The position numbers were made by a program, and so were the translations under genes. Positions 34,423 to 46,575 of a DNA stretch of 64,000 nt are shown one piece after another (the first letter of the stretch is position 1; each line of letters opens with the position of its first letter). This DNA comes from Cocos nucifera (lineage: Eukaryota; Streptophyta; Magnoliopsida; Arecales; Arecaceae): NCBI GenBank assembly GCA_006176705.1, contig QRFJ01005047.1, forward strand, positions 87,856-151,855, in the 5' to 3' direction. A model generated the notes under the pieces. It searched no databases. It saw only the letters and a program-made list of their open reading frames with translations, and was not told where the DNA came from.

Positions 34423-35131
34423 CACACCTGAGGAAATAGAACGCATGAGCAAGATCCCTTATGCTTCTGCAATAGGGAGCCTCATGTATGCCATGCTATG
34501 TACACGACCTGATATAGCCCATGCTGTGAGTGTCACAAGCAGATATCAGTCAAATCCAGGTGAAGAACACTGGACTTCTGTGAAATGTATCCTTAAGTAC
34601 TTGAGAAGAACTAAGGATATGATGTTGGTCTTTGGTAACGGAGAACTCCAAGTCCAGGGATACACAGACTCGGATTTCATGTCCGATATAGATGATCGAA
34701 AGTCGACATCTGGGAGTCTGTTTGTGTGCAATGGTGGTGCTGTCAGCTGGAAGAGTTCCAAGCAAACGGTGATAGCAGATTCCACCATGGAAGCAGAATA
34801 TATCGCTGCATCAGAGGCTGCGAAGGAAGCATTCTGGTACAAGAAGTTTGCTGCAGAAATTGGAGTAATGCCATCAGATGCCATTCCTCTATACTGCGAC
34901 AACAATGGCGCCATAGCCCTTGCTAAGGAGCCGAGGTCTCACCAGAAATCCAAGCATATTGAGCGGCGATACCACCTCATCCGCGATTACCTCGAGAAGG
35001 GTTACGTCGAGGTCAAGAGAGTCAACTCCACAGATAATGTGGCAGACCCACTTACAAAGCCGTTGGGCCAGCAGAAGATCGAAGCCCACCTTGAGAAGAT
35101 GGGACTTAGACTTGTAGCCAATTGGCTTTAG
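34388..35131 (+). CDS. C1 RNase H and RT C-terminus
   Basis: A 247-codon open frame. It holds IGSLMYAMLCTRPDIAHAV (RT end). RNase H follows, with GYTDSDFMSD (first Asp), STMEAEYIAASEAAKEAFW (Glu), LYCDNNGAIALA (second Asp) and KHIERRYHLIRD with the family His. It ends ANWL at a TAG directly before the purine tract, as expected. This part appears intact. Confidence 0.9.
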   Translation: MVFIFPRRCAPSTPEEIERMSKIPYASAIGSLMYAMLCTRPDIAHAVSVTSRYQSNPGEEHWTSVKCILKYLRRTKDMMLVFGNGELQVQGYTDSDFMSDIDDRKSTSGSLFVCNGGAVSWKSSKQTVIADSTMEAEYIAASEAAKEAFWYKKFAAEIGVMPSDAIPLYCDNNGAIALAKEPRSHQKSKHIERRYHLIRDYLEKGYVEVKRVNSTDNVADPLTKPLGQQKIEAHLEKMGLRLVANWL

Positions 35132-35145
35132 GACAAGTGGGAGAT
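35132..35145 (+). other. C1 polypurine tract
   Basis: GGACAAGTGGGAGAT-type purine run adjoining the 3' LTR start. Confidence 0.85.
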
Positions 35146-37436
35146 TGTTAGATATATGTGCCCTAGAAGCCAGAATTGGCTGACACTTGTAATACACTTC
35201 TAGGGGCAAAATTATAATTTTGACTAAATCAATAAAATGGGTTATTTTCTATCACATATGTGTATTTAGTGTCTGTGATACATCCTTTGAGTTAATGGTA
35301 ATGATAATTCATATTTTCAAGAGTTGAAAATTTAAGACATGAATAATCATTATTAACTCATAAAATGCTCCCGACCATAGGATCATCACGAGGATGGTGA
35401 TTGATCCGGAAGGTTGGTGTACAATCGCTTCTCTTTAGTAGATGAGTCTTGAGTCTACGGTGTGGAGACACCGGAGCGAGAGTACAGGTACTCGTTAGAG
35501 AACGAGGGCACTGAGCGTGACCACCTCGAGTAGTCATTAGGGAAGTCTACCTTCTCGTCAATGACTGACTCGATGCTGCAGTAGTGTGTCTGGTTCTTTG
35601 ACCTGAGGTGCATCGGCAGTTCACCTTGAGGGTGTTATAGTTTGACTACACCATTACTCGGTCTCCTAGCCATATGGAACCCTGAGGTGTATGTTGGCTA
35701 TAGCATGTTCATTGTAGGAACTGGATTGCATCAAGATGGAATCTATCTACCTCGGTGGTAGAGGAGCAGCCCTATGATGATCATGAGAATCAAGTCCAGA
35801 AGCCCATGGCCATGGCAGAGTGAAATAATAGAAAGAGTTTCTATTTAGATTTTCACATTCGGACTTCGAATCGAATGATTACATCATATGACAGAGACTA
35901 GGGTTTGACGAGTTCACCTTAACCCTAATCTGATCGGGGCTCAAGATAGAAGAACTTAATCACACAGGTAGCTGCACCAAGAGGTTCGCATTCAGCTCTG
36001 ATGGGTTGCCACCATATACTGCTAGGTGTCACTGGTGGATTTTGGGAGCAATTAGAATGATTTAGATGATCGATCATTCTAGCTGTTCGAATCAGAAGAG
36101 TTCTGATCCATCGAAAGGAGTTTCGATGATGTCGATGATAGAGATCATGACATATCCCATTACCATACAGAACTGAACCTAACTGGGTCACACAAACAAG
36201 GGTTTGAATCTGGTGATCATCAATTGAACTGATCCAGTTCAATTGATCTGAATGAGATTCAATTAGGTTCAAGAAAATCGTGCTAGCACTCGATTGAACC
36301 TAACGTTCTTCTTTTACTATCATAAATAAGTTGTCCTGACTGAGCCAAAGGAGTTTGTGCTCAATCAGAGGCCTTCATATGGTCTGACTGGAGGTTGTCC
36401 AAGTCAGAAAAGGGTTGTCTTATTTTGTAAGACAATTACCTACCATTTTTGGTCACCTGCCATTTCTTCGTTCCTTTGACTTTGGTCAAAAGTCTGACCT
36501 TTGACTGGTCAAATGTTGACCATTGACACTTTGACTTTTGTCCACATGTCATGCACCTATTGGAGAGCTGGTGGGGGCCTTGTCCCCCTACCAGAACCTG
36601 GCAAGGAGGAGGGCGCACGCCACCCTTGGCGTGTGCCCAAGTTGGAGGCACCTAGGAGTCCCTATTGGACATGGAGTCCATCTCCTTTTTGGATTCCGAT
36701 TAGACTTCTCCTAAGAACCAAGTTTGACTGGTCTTAGGCACCATCTAAGGAGGAATCCAAGGGACTCTATTTCCACCAATCAGATTTAGATCTGATTTCA
36801 CAAAGGGTTGTGATTGGTTGGGAAGAAGAGGAGTTGGATCACGCATGGTCTATAAATATGACCCTACGCCCAACTCAAGGAGGATTTGAAATCAATTGAA
36901 AATTCTCCATGCCCCAAGGCTGTCTCCCTCCTCCTCCACTAGCCAAGTCCATCTTTTCCCTCTCCTCTCCATGCCCAATGGTGTTTGGGATCCAAGTTGG
37001 TGCAATCCAGATGAAAGAAATGTGACAAAAAGCTAGAAGGCTGTGCTGCTGCAAAGGATAACTGCTGATCTTCAAAATGTATTTTCATGATCCTCCAGAT
37101 CAGATCCAGATCTAATTTTTGAAGACATAATAGAGAAGAAGAGGATCTCCAGATCTAGTTCAAGTGGATACTTGTAGAGGCCAGGTACTTACATGGCTAG
37201 ATCCAGAACCTTCCGTTGTTTACAGGATCATCAACGAGTAATAGGATTACCCTACATCAAGGTAAATTAAATTTGATTTAATTTATTTAGATTTTATTTT
37301 TATTATTAGAATAATATGTATCAGATCTGAAACATCTCAAATGTAATTAGGATCAAAGAAAAAAAATTTTGAAATATATCTCTTGATCTGATCAGATCTG
37401 AATGAACCTGATCTAGAAAATCAGAATTTTCCTTCA
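35146..37436 (+). repeat. C1 3' LTR
   Basis: It begins TGTTAGATATATG and ends TTTTCCTTCA, collinear with 27004-29290. W-box block at about 36476-36537; TATA box at 36851-36858. Confidence 0.95.
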
Positions 37437-37441
37437 CCATC
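37437..37441. repeat. Target-site duplicate of C1, right
   Basis: CCATC, identical to 26999-27003. Confidence 0.95.
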
Positions 37442-38314
37442 AACGCTGATCCACTGCCTCAAGGAGTTCTCCTGAAACCTTTAACAAAAATCCTGAGGAA
37501 AAAAATCCATCATCTAAAGAAGAAGTTGAAGATGATGGGGGACGACCTTCAAGCTTCATAGAAGAATGCTTCGGAGGGACCAAAGAGGTCACTCGCCTTC
37601 AAAACTTGCATATGAAGGACTTTGCGAGTTTTAGCATTCGAAAGGGGAGCTTCAAGAGGGAGCTGGCCAAACTCCGAAAGAATACAAGTGATAAAATCCT
37701 TGGCACTGACAATGAAGATTGGCCCCCTTAAGACTCAACTCAAGGCTATGAAGGAGAAGATTCAACTTTTGGAGGAGAGCTCGTCATGGTCCTCCGATAA
37801 GGCACGATTCAAGTGGGATTGGTCGACAAGGTTCTCCGTACTTCAAAAGCAGCTACAAGATGCTGAGCTTATATATGAGACATATTGATTGGACTACAGT
37901 GATAGGATGTCCAAGCTAGAACAAAAGCTTCATGCCTCCAACAATGAAGTAGCCCAGCTCTAGTGGCAACTTGATGATGGCTTTCGAACTGGTACAGGCA
38001 AGGAGGCCGAGGAGGTTGCCTCCTTAAAGGAGATGATTGGTGAACTTTGGGAGTCAGTTAGTGTGAAAAAGGTTGTGGTGCAGTGGCTGAAGCTTGAGCT
38101 AACTTGTGAGCATCGGGCTACTAAGGATGTGAAGGTCGAGTCTGAGATCTTGAGCAGGAGGCTACGAGAGTCAGAGGAGACCTACCACCGAGCCGATAGG
38201 ATGTTCCACGATAACATGATGAGGCAGAGGGAGCTCAAGGAGAAGGTCGATCCTCTAAAGAAATCTTTGGTAAAGGCCACCAGCCCAAAGTCTAAGGAGT
38301 TCGGCCCTTCTTAG
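37442..38314 (+). pseudogene. Second antisense coiled-coil ORF of T1
   Basis: Continues the plus-strand coding of T1 beyond C1. Open pieces 37622-37888 and 38033-38314 are rich in Lys, Glu, Leu and Arg with heptad-like spacing (for example LKEMIGELWESVSVKK and LSRRLRESEETYHRA), so a long coiled coil is likely. Frame changes near 37620 and stops near 37885-38000 break it. An AATGAA poly(A)-like word follows at about 38378. It is either another exon of the ORF that starts at 24841 or a separate extra ORF. No function is assignable. Confidence 0.55.
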
Positions 38315-38639
38315 GATTTTGATGGCCTTTCTCTTTCTCTCTTTTGTAATCGATCTTGTCAACCTATATTTTACGTGTAATGAACTTATTTTTGTAATGA
38401 AATGGTCCCTTTTTTGTTATTTTTGTTTCACATGAATTCGAAGTTTGCTTGTGGCTTTACTTTCTTCACTTTATTTTTCTTTGCATTATCTTTTAATGAG
38501 ATGCTTGTTGCAGATGTCGGGTTGGGATTTCGTCGATGAACAAAGATAGAATTTCATTTTTCGTATTTGACGTAGTCAGGTTGTTGTAGAAAGAACACGT
38601 GTAAGGGTTATCGGCAAAGCTTTTTTTCTCTCATCTTTG

Positions 38640-39290
38640 ATCAACGAGGTCCTAGCTTTTGCTCACGTCAGGGCGATGTTTTCCTTCTATTGCTAACATG
38701 GCTTGTGGGAGCACATTAGGGTCATTAGAAGGAGCCTCTCTACACATCCTAGCTTAAGTAACCATGGTCTTTGCTTTAGCTCAATGGTAGAACGAGGTTC
38801 TCCTCCTATTCGTAATAGGGCTATAGGGGCATAAATGGGCCATTGAAGGGGCCTCTTCCAGCATCCTGGCTTAAGTAACCAAGGTCTTCACTTTAGCTCA
38901 ATGTTAGGATGAGGTTCTCCTCCTATTCCTAATAGGGCTATAAGAGCACAAAAGGGCCGTTGAAGGGGTCTCTCCTCGCATCCTAGCTTAAGTAATCGAG
39001 GTCTTCACTTTAGCTCAATGTTAGGATGAGGTTCTCCTCCTATTCCTTATAGGATTATAGGAGCACAAAAGGATCGTTGAAGGAGCCACTTCCTGCATTC
39101 CGACATAGGTAACCGAGGTCTTTGCTTTAGCTCAATTTTAGGATAAGGTTCTCCTCCTATTCCTAAAGAGCTATAAGAGCACAAAAGGGCTGTGGAAGGG
39201 GCCTCTTCCTACATCTTAGCTTAAGTAATCGAGGTCTTCGCTTTAGCTCAATGTTAGGATGAGGTTCTCCTCCTATTCCTAACAGGACTA
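38640..39290. repeat. 117-bp tandem array between T1 extra ORF and pol
   Basis: The word CTTTAGCTCAAT recurs at 38774, 38891, 39008, 39125 and 39241, spaced 117, 117, 117 and 116 bases. A more diverged partial copy precedes them. Each unit carries GAGGTTCTCCTCCTATTC and a CATCCTAGCTTAAGTAA-like block. It lies at the junction between the oppositely oriented pol and extra-ORF units. Confidence 0.9.
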
Positions 39291-39331
39291 ACTTCGTCTA
39301 ATGATAAAATTCAGGAGGCTATTTTCTATCA

Positions 39332-40682
39332 TCATAGTTTTATACCAAGATCGAAGGTATTACAGTAAGAAGATTTTATTGAAATGAGATTATTGATAGT
39401 ACATACGTAAGTTCTCCAAGCTCCATGGGCATAAAAGTTGGTGCCTTCGAGTTCCTTCAAGTAGTATGTTCCAGGCTGGATGACCTCTTTGACTTCGTAA
39501 GAGCCTTTCCTATTTGGGGTGAGCTTTTCTTGATTTTGAGATTGTGAAATGGCTACTCGTCGAAGTACCAAGTCCTCCACTTTGAATGTTTTGTCCTTGA
39601 TTTTAGAGTTGTAGTAACAAGCTACTTTTTACTTATAGGCTGCCATCCGAACTTGAGCATTTTCTCATTTTTCCTCCAATAAGTCGAGGTTAGTCCTGAG
39701 GTCCTGTGAGTTATACTGCTCATTGAATGCCACGACTCGTGCTTATGGAAGTTTGAGTTCTATTGGAATAACCACTTCTATTCCAAAAGCTAATCTATTC
39801 CAAAAGCTAAGGCAAATAGGGTCTCCCCAGTTGGCAATCTTTGGATAGTTCGGTATGCCCAGAGCATATGATAGAGTTCATGCATCTAGATCTCCTTTGC
39901 TCTTTCAAGTCTTGCTTTGATACCTTATAGTAGGGTTCTATTTGTTACTTCAGCTTTGTCATTTGCTTGTGGATGGATAACTGACGTGAAGTTATGGGAG
40001 ATGTTCAAACCTTCACAAAACTCAGTGAACTTCTTCCCAGTAAATTATCGCTAATTGTCTGTAATAAGAATTCAGGATAGGCCAAATCTGCAAATGATCG
40101 ACTTTTAGATGAAGTCCTACACTTTTACTTTAGTGATTTTTGCTAGAGGTTCAGCCTCAACCCACATTGTGAAATAGTCTATTGCCACTAAGAAAAACTT
40201 TCGCTGTCTAGATGCCATGAAAAAAGTCTGAGTATGTCAATCCCCCACAGAGCAAATGGCCATGGGGCACTCAAGGGTGTATGTTCGAAAGCTGGCTATT
40301 TTTAAATATTTATATTTTTCTGGCAGCGATCACATCTTTTGACATACTCTATAGAATCATGGTATAAGGTCGGCCAATAGTAATCCTGCTGAAGTAGTCT
40401 GTGCGATAAGGATCTGGTTCCTACATGACTTTCGTAAATTCTTTCATGCACTTTCTACAAGGCAAAGTCGGCTTCTGAAGGCCTAAGATATCTCAAGAGC
40501 AGTAGCGAATATGACCTTTCATACAGCTTGCCTTCATATAGAATATACCAGGAGGCTTGATTTTTGAGTTTTTGAGCTTCTTTTAGGTCATAAGGAAGAA
40601 CTCCATCTCTAAGATAAGCAATCAGTAGGTCAATCCAAGATGGCTCATGGTCAACTCGCATCATAGATTGTCGCTCTTTCAA
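39332..40682 (-). pseudogene. T1 integrase, decayed
   Basis: The N-terminal segment 40455-40682 has EPSWIDLLIAYLRDGVLP and LRYLRPSEADFAL, the Tat linker into the zinc-binding region. The catalytic core between 40400 and 39650 is readable only in pieces, with ALWGIDIL near 40230 holding the first Asp. The C-terminal domain is open at 39332-39580 (LVLRRVAISQSQ, then KGSYEVKEVIQPGTYYLKEL). Multiple stops and frame changes are present. Confidence 0.85.
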
Positions 40683-41223
40683 ACTTGGATATTTTACAAT
40701 CTCAAAAAAATACTTTCATGGACAGTTCGGCTGGTGCTAAGATGGCCAATTTAGAGAGAAGGTTGGCTCTTATATTTTCTATCTTTGAAATCTATTGGAC
40801 ACTAAAATTATTGAAGGCTGGAATTAAGTTCTTCAACTTTTTAAGATATTTTATCATGCTTTTCTCTCGGGCTTCATAACCACCACTAACCTGTCTGACC
40901 ACCAGTTAGGAATCACTATAGACTTAAAGCTGATTTGCTCCTAACTCTTTAGCTATCTTTAACCCTATGATTAGAGCTTCATATTTGGCCCCATTATTAG
41001 TCGTAGGAAATTCAAAGCATAGCGCATATTCAGTGATGACTCTATCTTGGTTAACTAAGATCAGTCTTGCACCTACACTAGAATTATTAGATGAGACATC
41101 CACATATAGGGCCCAAAAACCTTCAGAAAGGTTGGCTCTCTCCTCAAGGGAGCCTGGGTATAACCATGGAATACTGGTTTCATTCTGTTTAAGCTTGACT
41201 TCATCTGAATTGGTGGATTCCAC
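40683..41223 (-). pseudogene. T1 archaeal-type RNase H-like domain
   Basis: Open at 40924-41223: FWALYVDVSSNNSSVGARLIL holds the first Asp in the YVD position, followed by EYALCFEFPTTNNGAKYEALIIGLKIAKELG. The family has NNEAEYEAL, so the catalytic Glu region is altered to NNGAKYEAL. A second RNase H-like domain after the usual one is a recognised Tat-clade trait. The tail (40683-40923) holds LLSKLAILAPAELS in a frame with a stop. Confidence 0.8.
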
Positions 41224-41895
41224 TATAAAATCTGCTAATATCTAGGCTTTGATTGATGGCTGAGGCTGGAAGTTGATATTAAATTTTATAAGTTTAATTG
41301 GCCACTTTATGATTCTTTCGGAGGCATCCGTTTGATGAAGGACTGCTTTAATTGGTTGATCATTGAGGAGAATTATGGTGTACCCCTGGAAATAAGGTCG
41401 AAGCATTTGGGTTGCAATCAGTAGAGTATAAGTTAGTTTTTCTAACTTAGTATACCTGATCTTGGCATCCCTCAAGACTAGACTTTTCTAGTAGATCGGC
41501 CGTTGTATTTTTGTCTCTTCTTTGACTATGACTATTGCAAGGACCATTGGAGAGATCGCTAGGTACAAAAATAATTCCTCTCTAGATTTGGGCTTTACTA
41601 ATAGGGGAGGTGAATAGAGGTAGTCCTGGAGCTCTTTAAAGGCTTGTTGATATTCGGTGGTCCAGCAGAAGTTCTTTGATTGTTTGAGGGCCTGAAAAAA
41701 GGGCATGCACCGCTCAATCAAATTTGAGACAAAGTAATTCAAAGATGTGACTTTTTCAATTAGACGCTGAACTTCTTTATTGATTTTAGGATAGTCATTT
41801 TTTGGATGGCTCGGATCCTCTTTGGGTTGGCCTTGATTTCCCACTTTGACACCATGAACCCCAAGAATATTTTCGAGGTTACTCCGAAGGCGCAC
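41224..41895 (-). pseudogene. T1 RT thumb and first RNase H
   Basis: Open pieces 41488-41895 and 41242-41475. The first holds the RT end (FFQALKQSKNFCWTTEYQQAF) and the start of RNase H (LFLYLAISPMVLAIVIVKEE). The second holds the connection with LEKLTYTLLIATQMLRPYF, INDQ-like LLNDQPIKAVL and IIKWPIKLIKF. A stop near 41480 separates them. Confidence 0.8.
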
Positions 41896-42434
41896 TTGGT
41901 TAGATTAAACTTCATCATATATCTTCGAAGAGCGTTAAAGGTCTCTTCAAGGTTGGCTACGTGGCTGTTCGAAGTTCGACTCTTGACAAGCATGCCATCT
42001 ATATAAACCTTCATGTTGCGGTCAATCTGCTCTCTAAAAATCTTATTGACTAGAGGCTGATATATCACGCCCATATTTTTGAGCCCGTAGGGTATGATCC
42101 TGTAATAATAAAGACCACGATCAGTAATAAAAGTAGTTTTCTCCTCATCCTCTGGTGCCAACCATATTTGATTGTAGCCGAAGAAGGCATCCATGAAGGT
42201 GAGAAGCTCATGATCCAAAGTTGCATCCACCAGTTGATCAATTCTGGGTAGGGGGTAACTATTTTTTGGATAGGCCTTGTTCAACTTTTTGAAGTCTATG
42301 CACATTCTTCATTTACCATTGACCTTCTTGACTAGGACCACATTGGAGACCCAACTAGGATAATGGACTTTCCAAATGTACCCAGCTTTAAGGAGTTTGT
42401 CCACTTTCTCTGTTATCATCTTCTGTCTTTTTGG
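41760..42434 (-). pseudogene. T1 reverse transcriptase, 5' end cut by C2
   Basis: The open frame 41760-42305 has the palm blocks CIDFKKLNKAYPKNSYPLP, FFGYNQIWLAPEDEEKTTF and the active-site region KVYIDGMLVKS. The usual YVDDMLVKS has become YIDG, so one of the two metal-binding Asp residues is Gly and polymerase activity would be lost. Upstream, up to 42434, the RT N-terminus (MITEKVDKLLKAGYIWKV) is readable after an in-frame stop. The homology ends exactly at the C2 LTR. Confidence 0.85.
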
Positions 42435-44715
42435 TGTTAGATATGTGTGTCCTAAAAGCCAGAATTGACTAACACTTATTGTACACTTCTAAGAACAAAA
42501 TTATAATTTTGACTATAAATAATAAAGTGGGTTATTTTCTATCACAATGTGTATTTAGTATCTGTGATACATCCCTTGAGTTAATAGTAATGATAATTCA
42601 TATTTTTAAGAGTCGAAAATTTAAGACATGAATTTTTGTTATTAACTCATAAAATGCTCTCGACCGTATGATCATCATGAGAATGGTGATTGATCTAGAA
42701 GGTTAGTATACAATCACTTCTTTATAGTAGATAAGTCTTAAGTCTACGGTGTAGAGACATCGGAGCAAGAGTACGGACACTCGTTAGAGAACGAGGACAC
42801 TGAGCGTGACCATCTCGAGTAGTCATTAGGAAGTCTACCTTCTCATGATGACTAGCTCGAAGTTGCAGTTGTGTGTCTGATTTTTTGATCTGAGGTGTAT
42901 CGATAGTTCATCATGAGGGTGTTATAGTTTGACTATACCATAACTCGATCTCCTAGCCATTCGAAACTCTGAGGTGTATGTTGGCTATAGCATGTTCATT
43001 ATAGAAATTGGATTGCACCAATAGGGAATCTATCTACCTCGGTGGATGAGGAGTAGCCCTATGATGATCATGAGAATCAAATCCATAAGCCAATGGCCAT
43101 GGAAGAGTGAAATAATAGAAAGAGTTTCTGTTTAGGTTTTTATATTGGACTTGAATTGAATGATTAATCATATGATGGATATTAGGGTTTGACGAGTTCA
43201 CCTTAACCCTAATCCGATCGGGGCTCAAGATAGAGAAACTTAATCACATAGGTAACTGCACTAAGAGGTTCGTTCTCAGTTTTAATGGATTGCCACCATG
43301 TATTGCTAGGTGTCATTACTAAATTTTGGGAGCAATTAGAATAATTTGGATGATCGATCATACTAGTTGTCTGAATCAAAAAAGTTCTGATCCATCGGAA
43401 GGTATTTTGATGATGTTGATGATAGAGATCATGACATATCCCATTACCATACGAAACTAAATCTAACTGGATAACAGAAATAAGAGTTTAGATCTAGATA
43501 TCATCAATTGGACTAATCTAGTTCAATTGATTTGAATAAGATACAATTAGGTTCAAGAAAATCGTGCTAGCACATGATTGAGCCTAATGTTCTCCTTCAA
43601 CAATCATTAAAAGTTATCTCGACTGAGCCAAATATGTTTAGACTCACTCAGGTACCTTTACTTAGTCTGACTAGAGCTTGTCCAAATCAAAATAGGATTG
43701 TCTTAATTTACGAGATAAATTTGAGGCAACATCTGCCATTTTCTATCACCTGCTAATTCTTATCTTTTGACTTTGGTCAAACATTGACCTTTGATACTTA
43801 GACATCTACCCATGTCTCATGCACCCATAGAAGATAGATTTGATCTTTGTCCACCTACTAAAAGGAGGAAAAGGAGGGGGCACATGCCTAGGGAGGTGTG
43901 CGCCCAAGGATGATGATGTCTGGAGTCCCATATAGATGGGACTCCAGGTTGCTTCATGGAATAAACTTAGTTGGCGCCTAAGACTCTACTTTGACCAGTC
44001 CTGATGCCACCCAAGGATGTTTGAAAGGGGATCTCATCTGATTAGATTAGATGATGTCATCCCACTAATCGGATTTAGATCTGATTGCATGAAGAGACCT
44101 GATTGGCTGGGATGATGTGGCACTGCATGGTGCAGCAGGGTCTATACAAACCCTATCTGCACCAAGATTTCAAGAGTTCTTCCCTTGCCCATGCCACATA
44201 GCCTCTCTCCCCTCTTCTCCATGCCTACCTCTAATATTTTCTCTTCTCTCCATGCCCAAGAAGCTTTGGACTTCAATTTGGTGCGATCCAGGCAAGAGAA
44301 AGGTGACAAGAAAGAAAGAAGGTAGCACTACTGCTAGAGATGACATCGGATCTTCAAAAATTATTTTGAAGACCATCAAGATCAGATCCAGATCTAATCT
44401 TTGGAGAAAAGATTGAGAAGGAGGAGACCTTCAGATGCTACCTAAGTGGATATCAATAGAGGCTAGGCGATTGTATGGCTGCATCCAGAACCTCAGGCAA
44501 TCAGCAGGATCATCATAGGATAATAGGATTTCCCAATAATAAGGTACTAATTAAATCTAATTTAATTTATTTTTATTTTATTTATTAAATCTATCTAATT
44601 AGATCTAAAAGGTATTAAATTTGATTTAGATCTAAGAAAAAAAAATTTTAAAATATTTCTCTTGATCAAATCAGATCTGAACGAACCTGACCCAAAAAAT
44701 AGAATTTTTCCTTCA
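42435..44715 (+). repeat. C2 5' LTR
   Basis: 2281 bases from TGTTAGATATGTG to TTTTTCCTTCA. The TATA box is changed to TATACAAA (44143-44150) and the W-box block (43767-43795) has fewer cores than in C1. Confidence 0.9.
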
Positions 44716-44717
44716 AT

Positions 44718-44730
44718 TGGTATCAGAGCC
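44718..44730 (+). other. C2 primer-binding site, tRNA-iMet
   Basis: TGGTATCAGAGCC two bases after the LTR, unchanged from C1. Confidence 0.9.
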
Positions 44731-46575
44731 AGATTTCCATAAATAATTTAGATCTAATTTTAATTTTTTTATCTAATAATTAGATGATTTTAGATGTCAC
44801 ATGATATGTGATTAGATTTGAAATCATAAAAATTTAGAAATTAAATAATATAGATCTAAGTTGTATGAGATGCATGACTAGTTGTAGAATAGAATTATTC
44901 TATGTATAGTCTTGCATGATATTATTTAATTTGATTAGTTATAATTTTTAGATATATTTATTTATTATTTTTTAATATTATAAATATTATAATAAGATCT
45001 AAAAAATAGAAAATAAAATTATTTAATTTTTGTTCATATGAGATATGGTGAATGCATGTTTAGACTAGTTGTAGAATAGTTCTACATAATTATCTAGAAT
45101 AGAATTTATTTTAATATTAATTTAAATTTAATTTTTTAGATGATTATGAGATAATTTAGATTTGAAAAATATGCATGATATGATACATGAAGATGTATGC
45201 AAAATATGTTTAAAGTTAGATCAATCTTATATATGAGATATATGATGTAGATCTTACTAGTTTTATAGTATTCATATTTTTGATTAAGGCGTTCCCCTTG
45301 ACCTTCTGATCATAAGAACAAAGTAGGATTTAAATGCCCGCTCCTTCCATTCGATGGGATGTTCTTATGATGAGTAGGGATGCTGCACGTTTGTCCTTAA
45401 TCAGAAATCTTAAAAAATTATTTTCTGTAAAATCCTAGAATTTTATTTACATATTTTATTTGAGAACCCTAAACTTAATTAAGAATTAAGATTATGAAAT
45501 ATGTTAAGTCTAAAAATTAAAAATTTTTAGATTTAAGATGTATTCATAAACTTGGGTTCGGGCTTGGGTAGCTCAATTAGGTCTAGCAGTTGATCAAATC
45601 GAATCAAGAGTTGGTTAGATGGGATTAAGAGTGCTTAAATTGACCAGCTTAATAGGATTAAGTCTGGATCAAGATCGAATCACATGAGTAATCGATCAAG
45701 CTAAGACCTAATTAGGCTCAGTGGTTACTATCTAAATTGTAGGCTAACCTAATTGGTTCTGACTCAATAATTTAGTGTCTAAGGTAAGTTTGGCAGATAC
45801 GATCGACTAGTTTTTAATTGGGAGCTACTCGACTCAAATGCATTCTTGTCGAGTTAATGGCATATCCCTTCCACCGGTCTCATTTATCTGGCCATATTTG
45901 TTGACCCAGTCCTGATGTAAGGTGGTTAACAATGAAAGCTAACCCATGCTACTAGGTTAGTCATAATTGTTATGGCTATTGTAAGTCAAGTTTAAAGAGA
46001 CCTAAATCAAATCTTCCTAAGAAAAGATTAAGTCTATGGTCTTCCACCATTGTAGATATGCAGGCCCCTCCCGGGGTTGATTGTTCTCGACTGATCACAG
46101 TGGTTCAGTTGCACCGAAAAGATGCAATCATGTCTATTAGGCATTGGATGCTACAGGCTGAAGGATGAATTGGGCTCAATATTCTAGATACGGTGAGAAA
46201 CTCAATTAGGAATCTAATCTACGCAAATGGTGGGCCTGACTTAACTAAGAAGTGAATCAATATTTTGGACATGGTGAGATTCATAATTTAGAGACCAAGT
46301 TTGGGTGCACCATGATTAGAGAATCATTGGATAAGAGTTGTTCACTCATTGGCTAACCCATCTCCAATAACTATTAGGTGAGCTGATGAGTCAGTTGGTG
46401 GGACCGCACCACCCACTTGAAATCATTAATCGTAGAGATTTTCACATCTCTACAAATGAAGAGTAGGGATCCAAGAAAATAGTGGAAGCTAATTTATTTA
46501 AAAATAAAATCTCTAAATAAATTGGTTAAGTCTTAATTATAAAATCTAACTAGAAACTTTGACTCTCTATAGAAA
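44731..46575 (+). other. C2 untranslated leader
   Basis: Collinear with the C1 leader. The donor-like CTAAG/GTAAGT is kept at about 45782. The acceptor has become CTATAG just before the mutated start. Confidence 0.65.

Larger units (their letters stand above)
27004..37436 (+). mobile_element. Ty1/copia element C1, full length
   Basis: 10,433 bases with two long LTRs (2287 and 2291 bases), a tRNA-Met primer site, a purine tract, gag, protease, integrase and RT-RNase H in copia order, and an exact 5-bp target duplication. The LTRs look very similar by eye, so the insertion is fairly recent. The coding region has about seven small indels and two stops, so it is inactive as read. I would place it near the Tork/Angela group, without certainty. 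It lies inside the antisense ORF region of T1. Confidence 0.95.
22974..42434 (-). mobile_element. Tat-like Ty3/gypsy element T1, nested and truncated
   Basis: Minus-strand element containing a 3' LTR, a purine tract, antisense extra ORFs, a tandem array and pol (integrase to RT). It is interrupted by copia C1 (27004-37436) and cut at 42434 by copia C2. Its protease, gag and 5' LTR are not found in place. The second, archaeal-type RNase H-like domain after the first RNase H, and RT blocks such as KFNLTKCAFGV, mark the Tat clade. It is inserted in A2 integrase. The expected target duplicate is TTATA (22969-22973), but its partner is not visible. Confidence 0.85.

Noticed and set aside
44117..44416. 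A 99-codon frame near the C2 TATA box, with a related one at 63107-63472 in C4
   Set aside because: It falls in the R/U5 part of the LTR and its similarity is explained by LTR homology.
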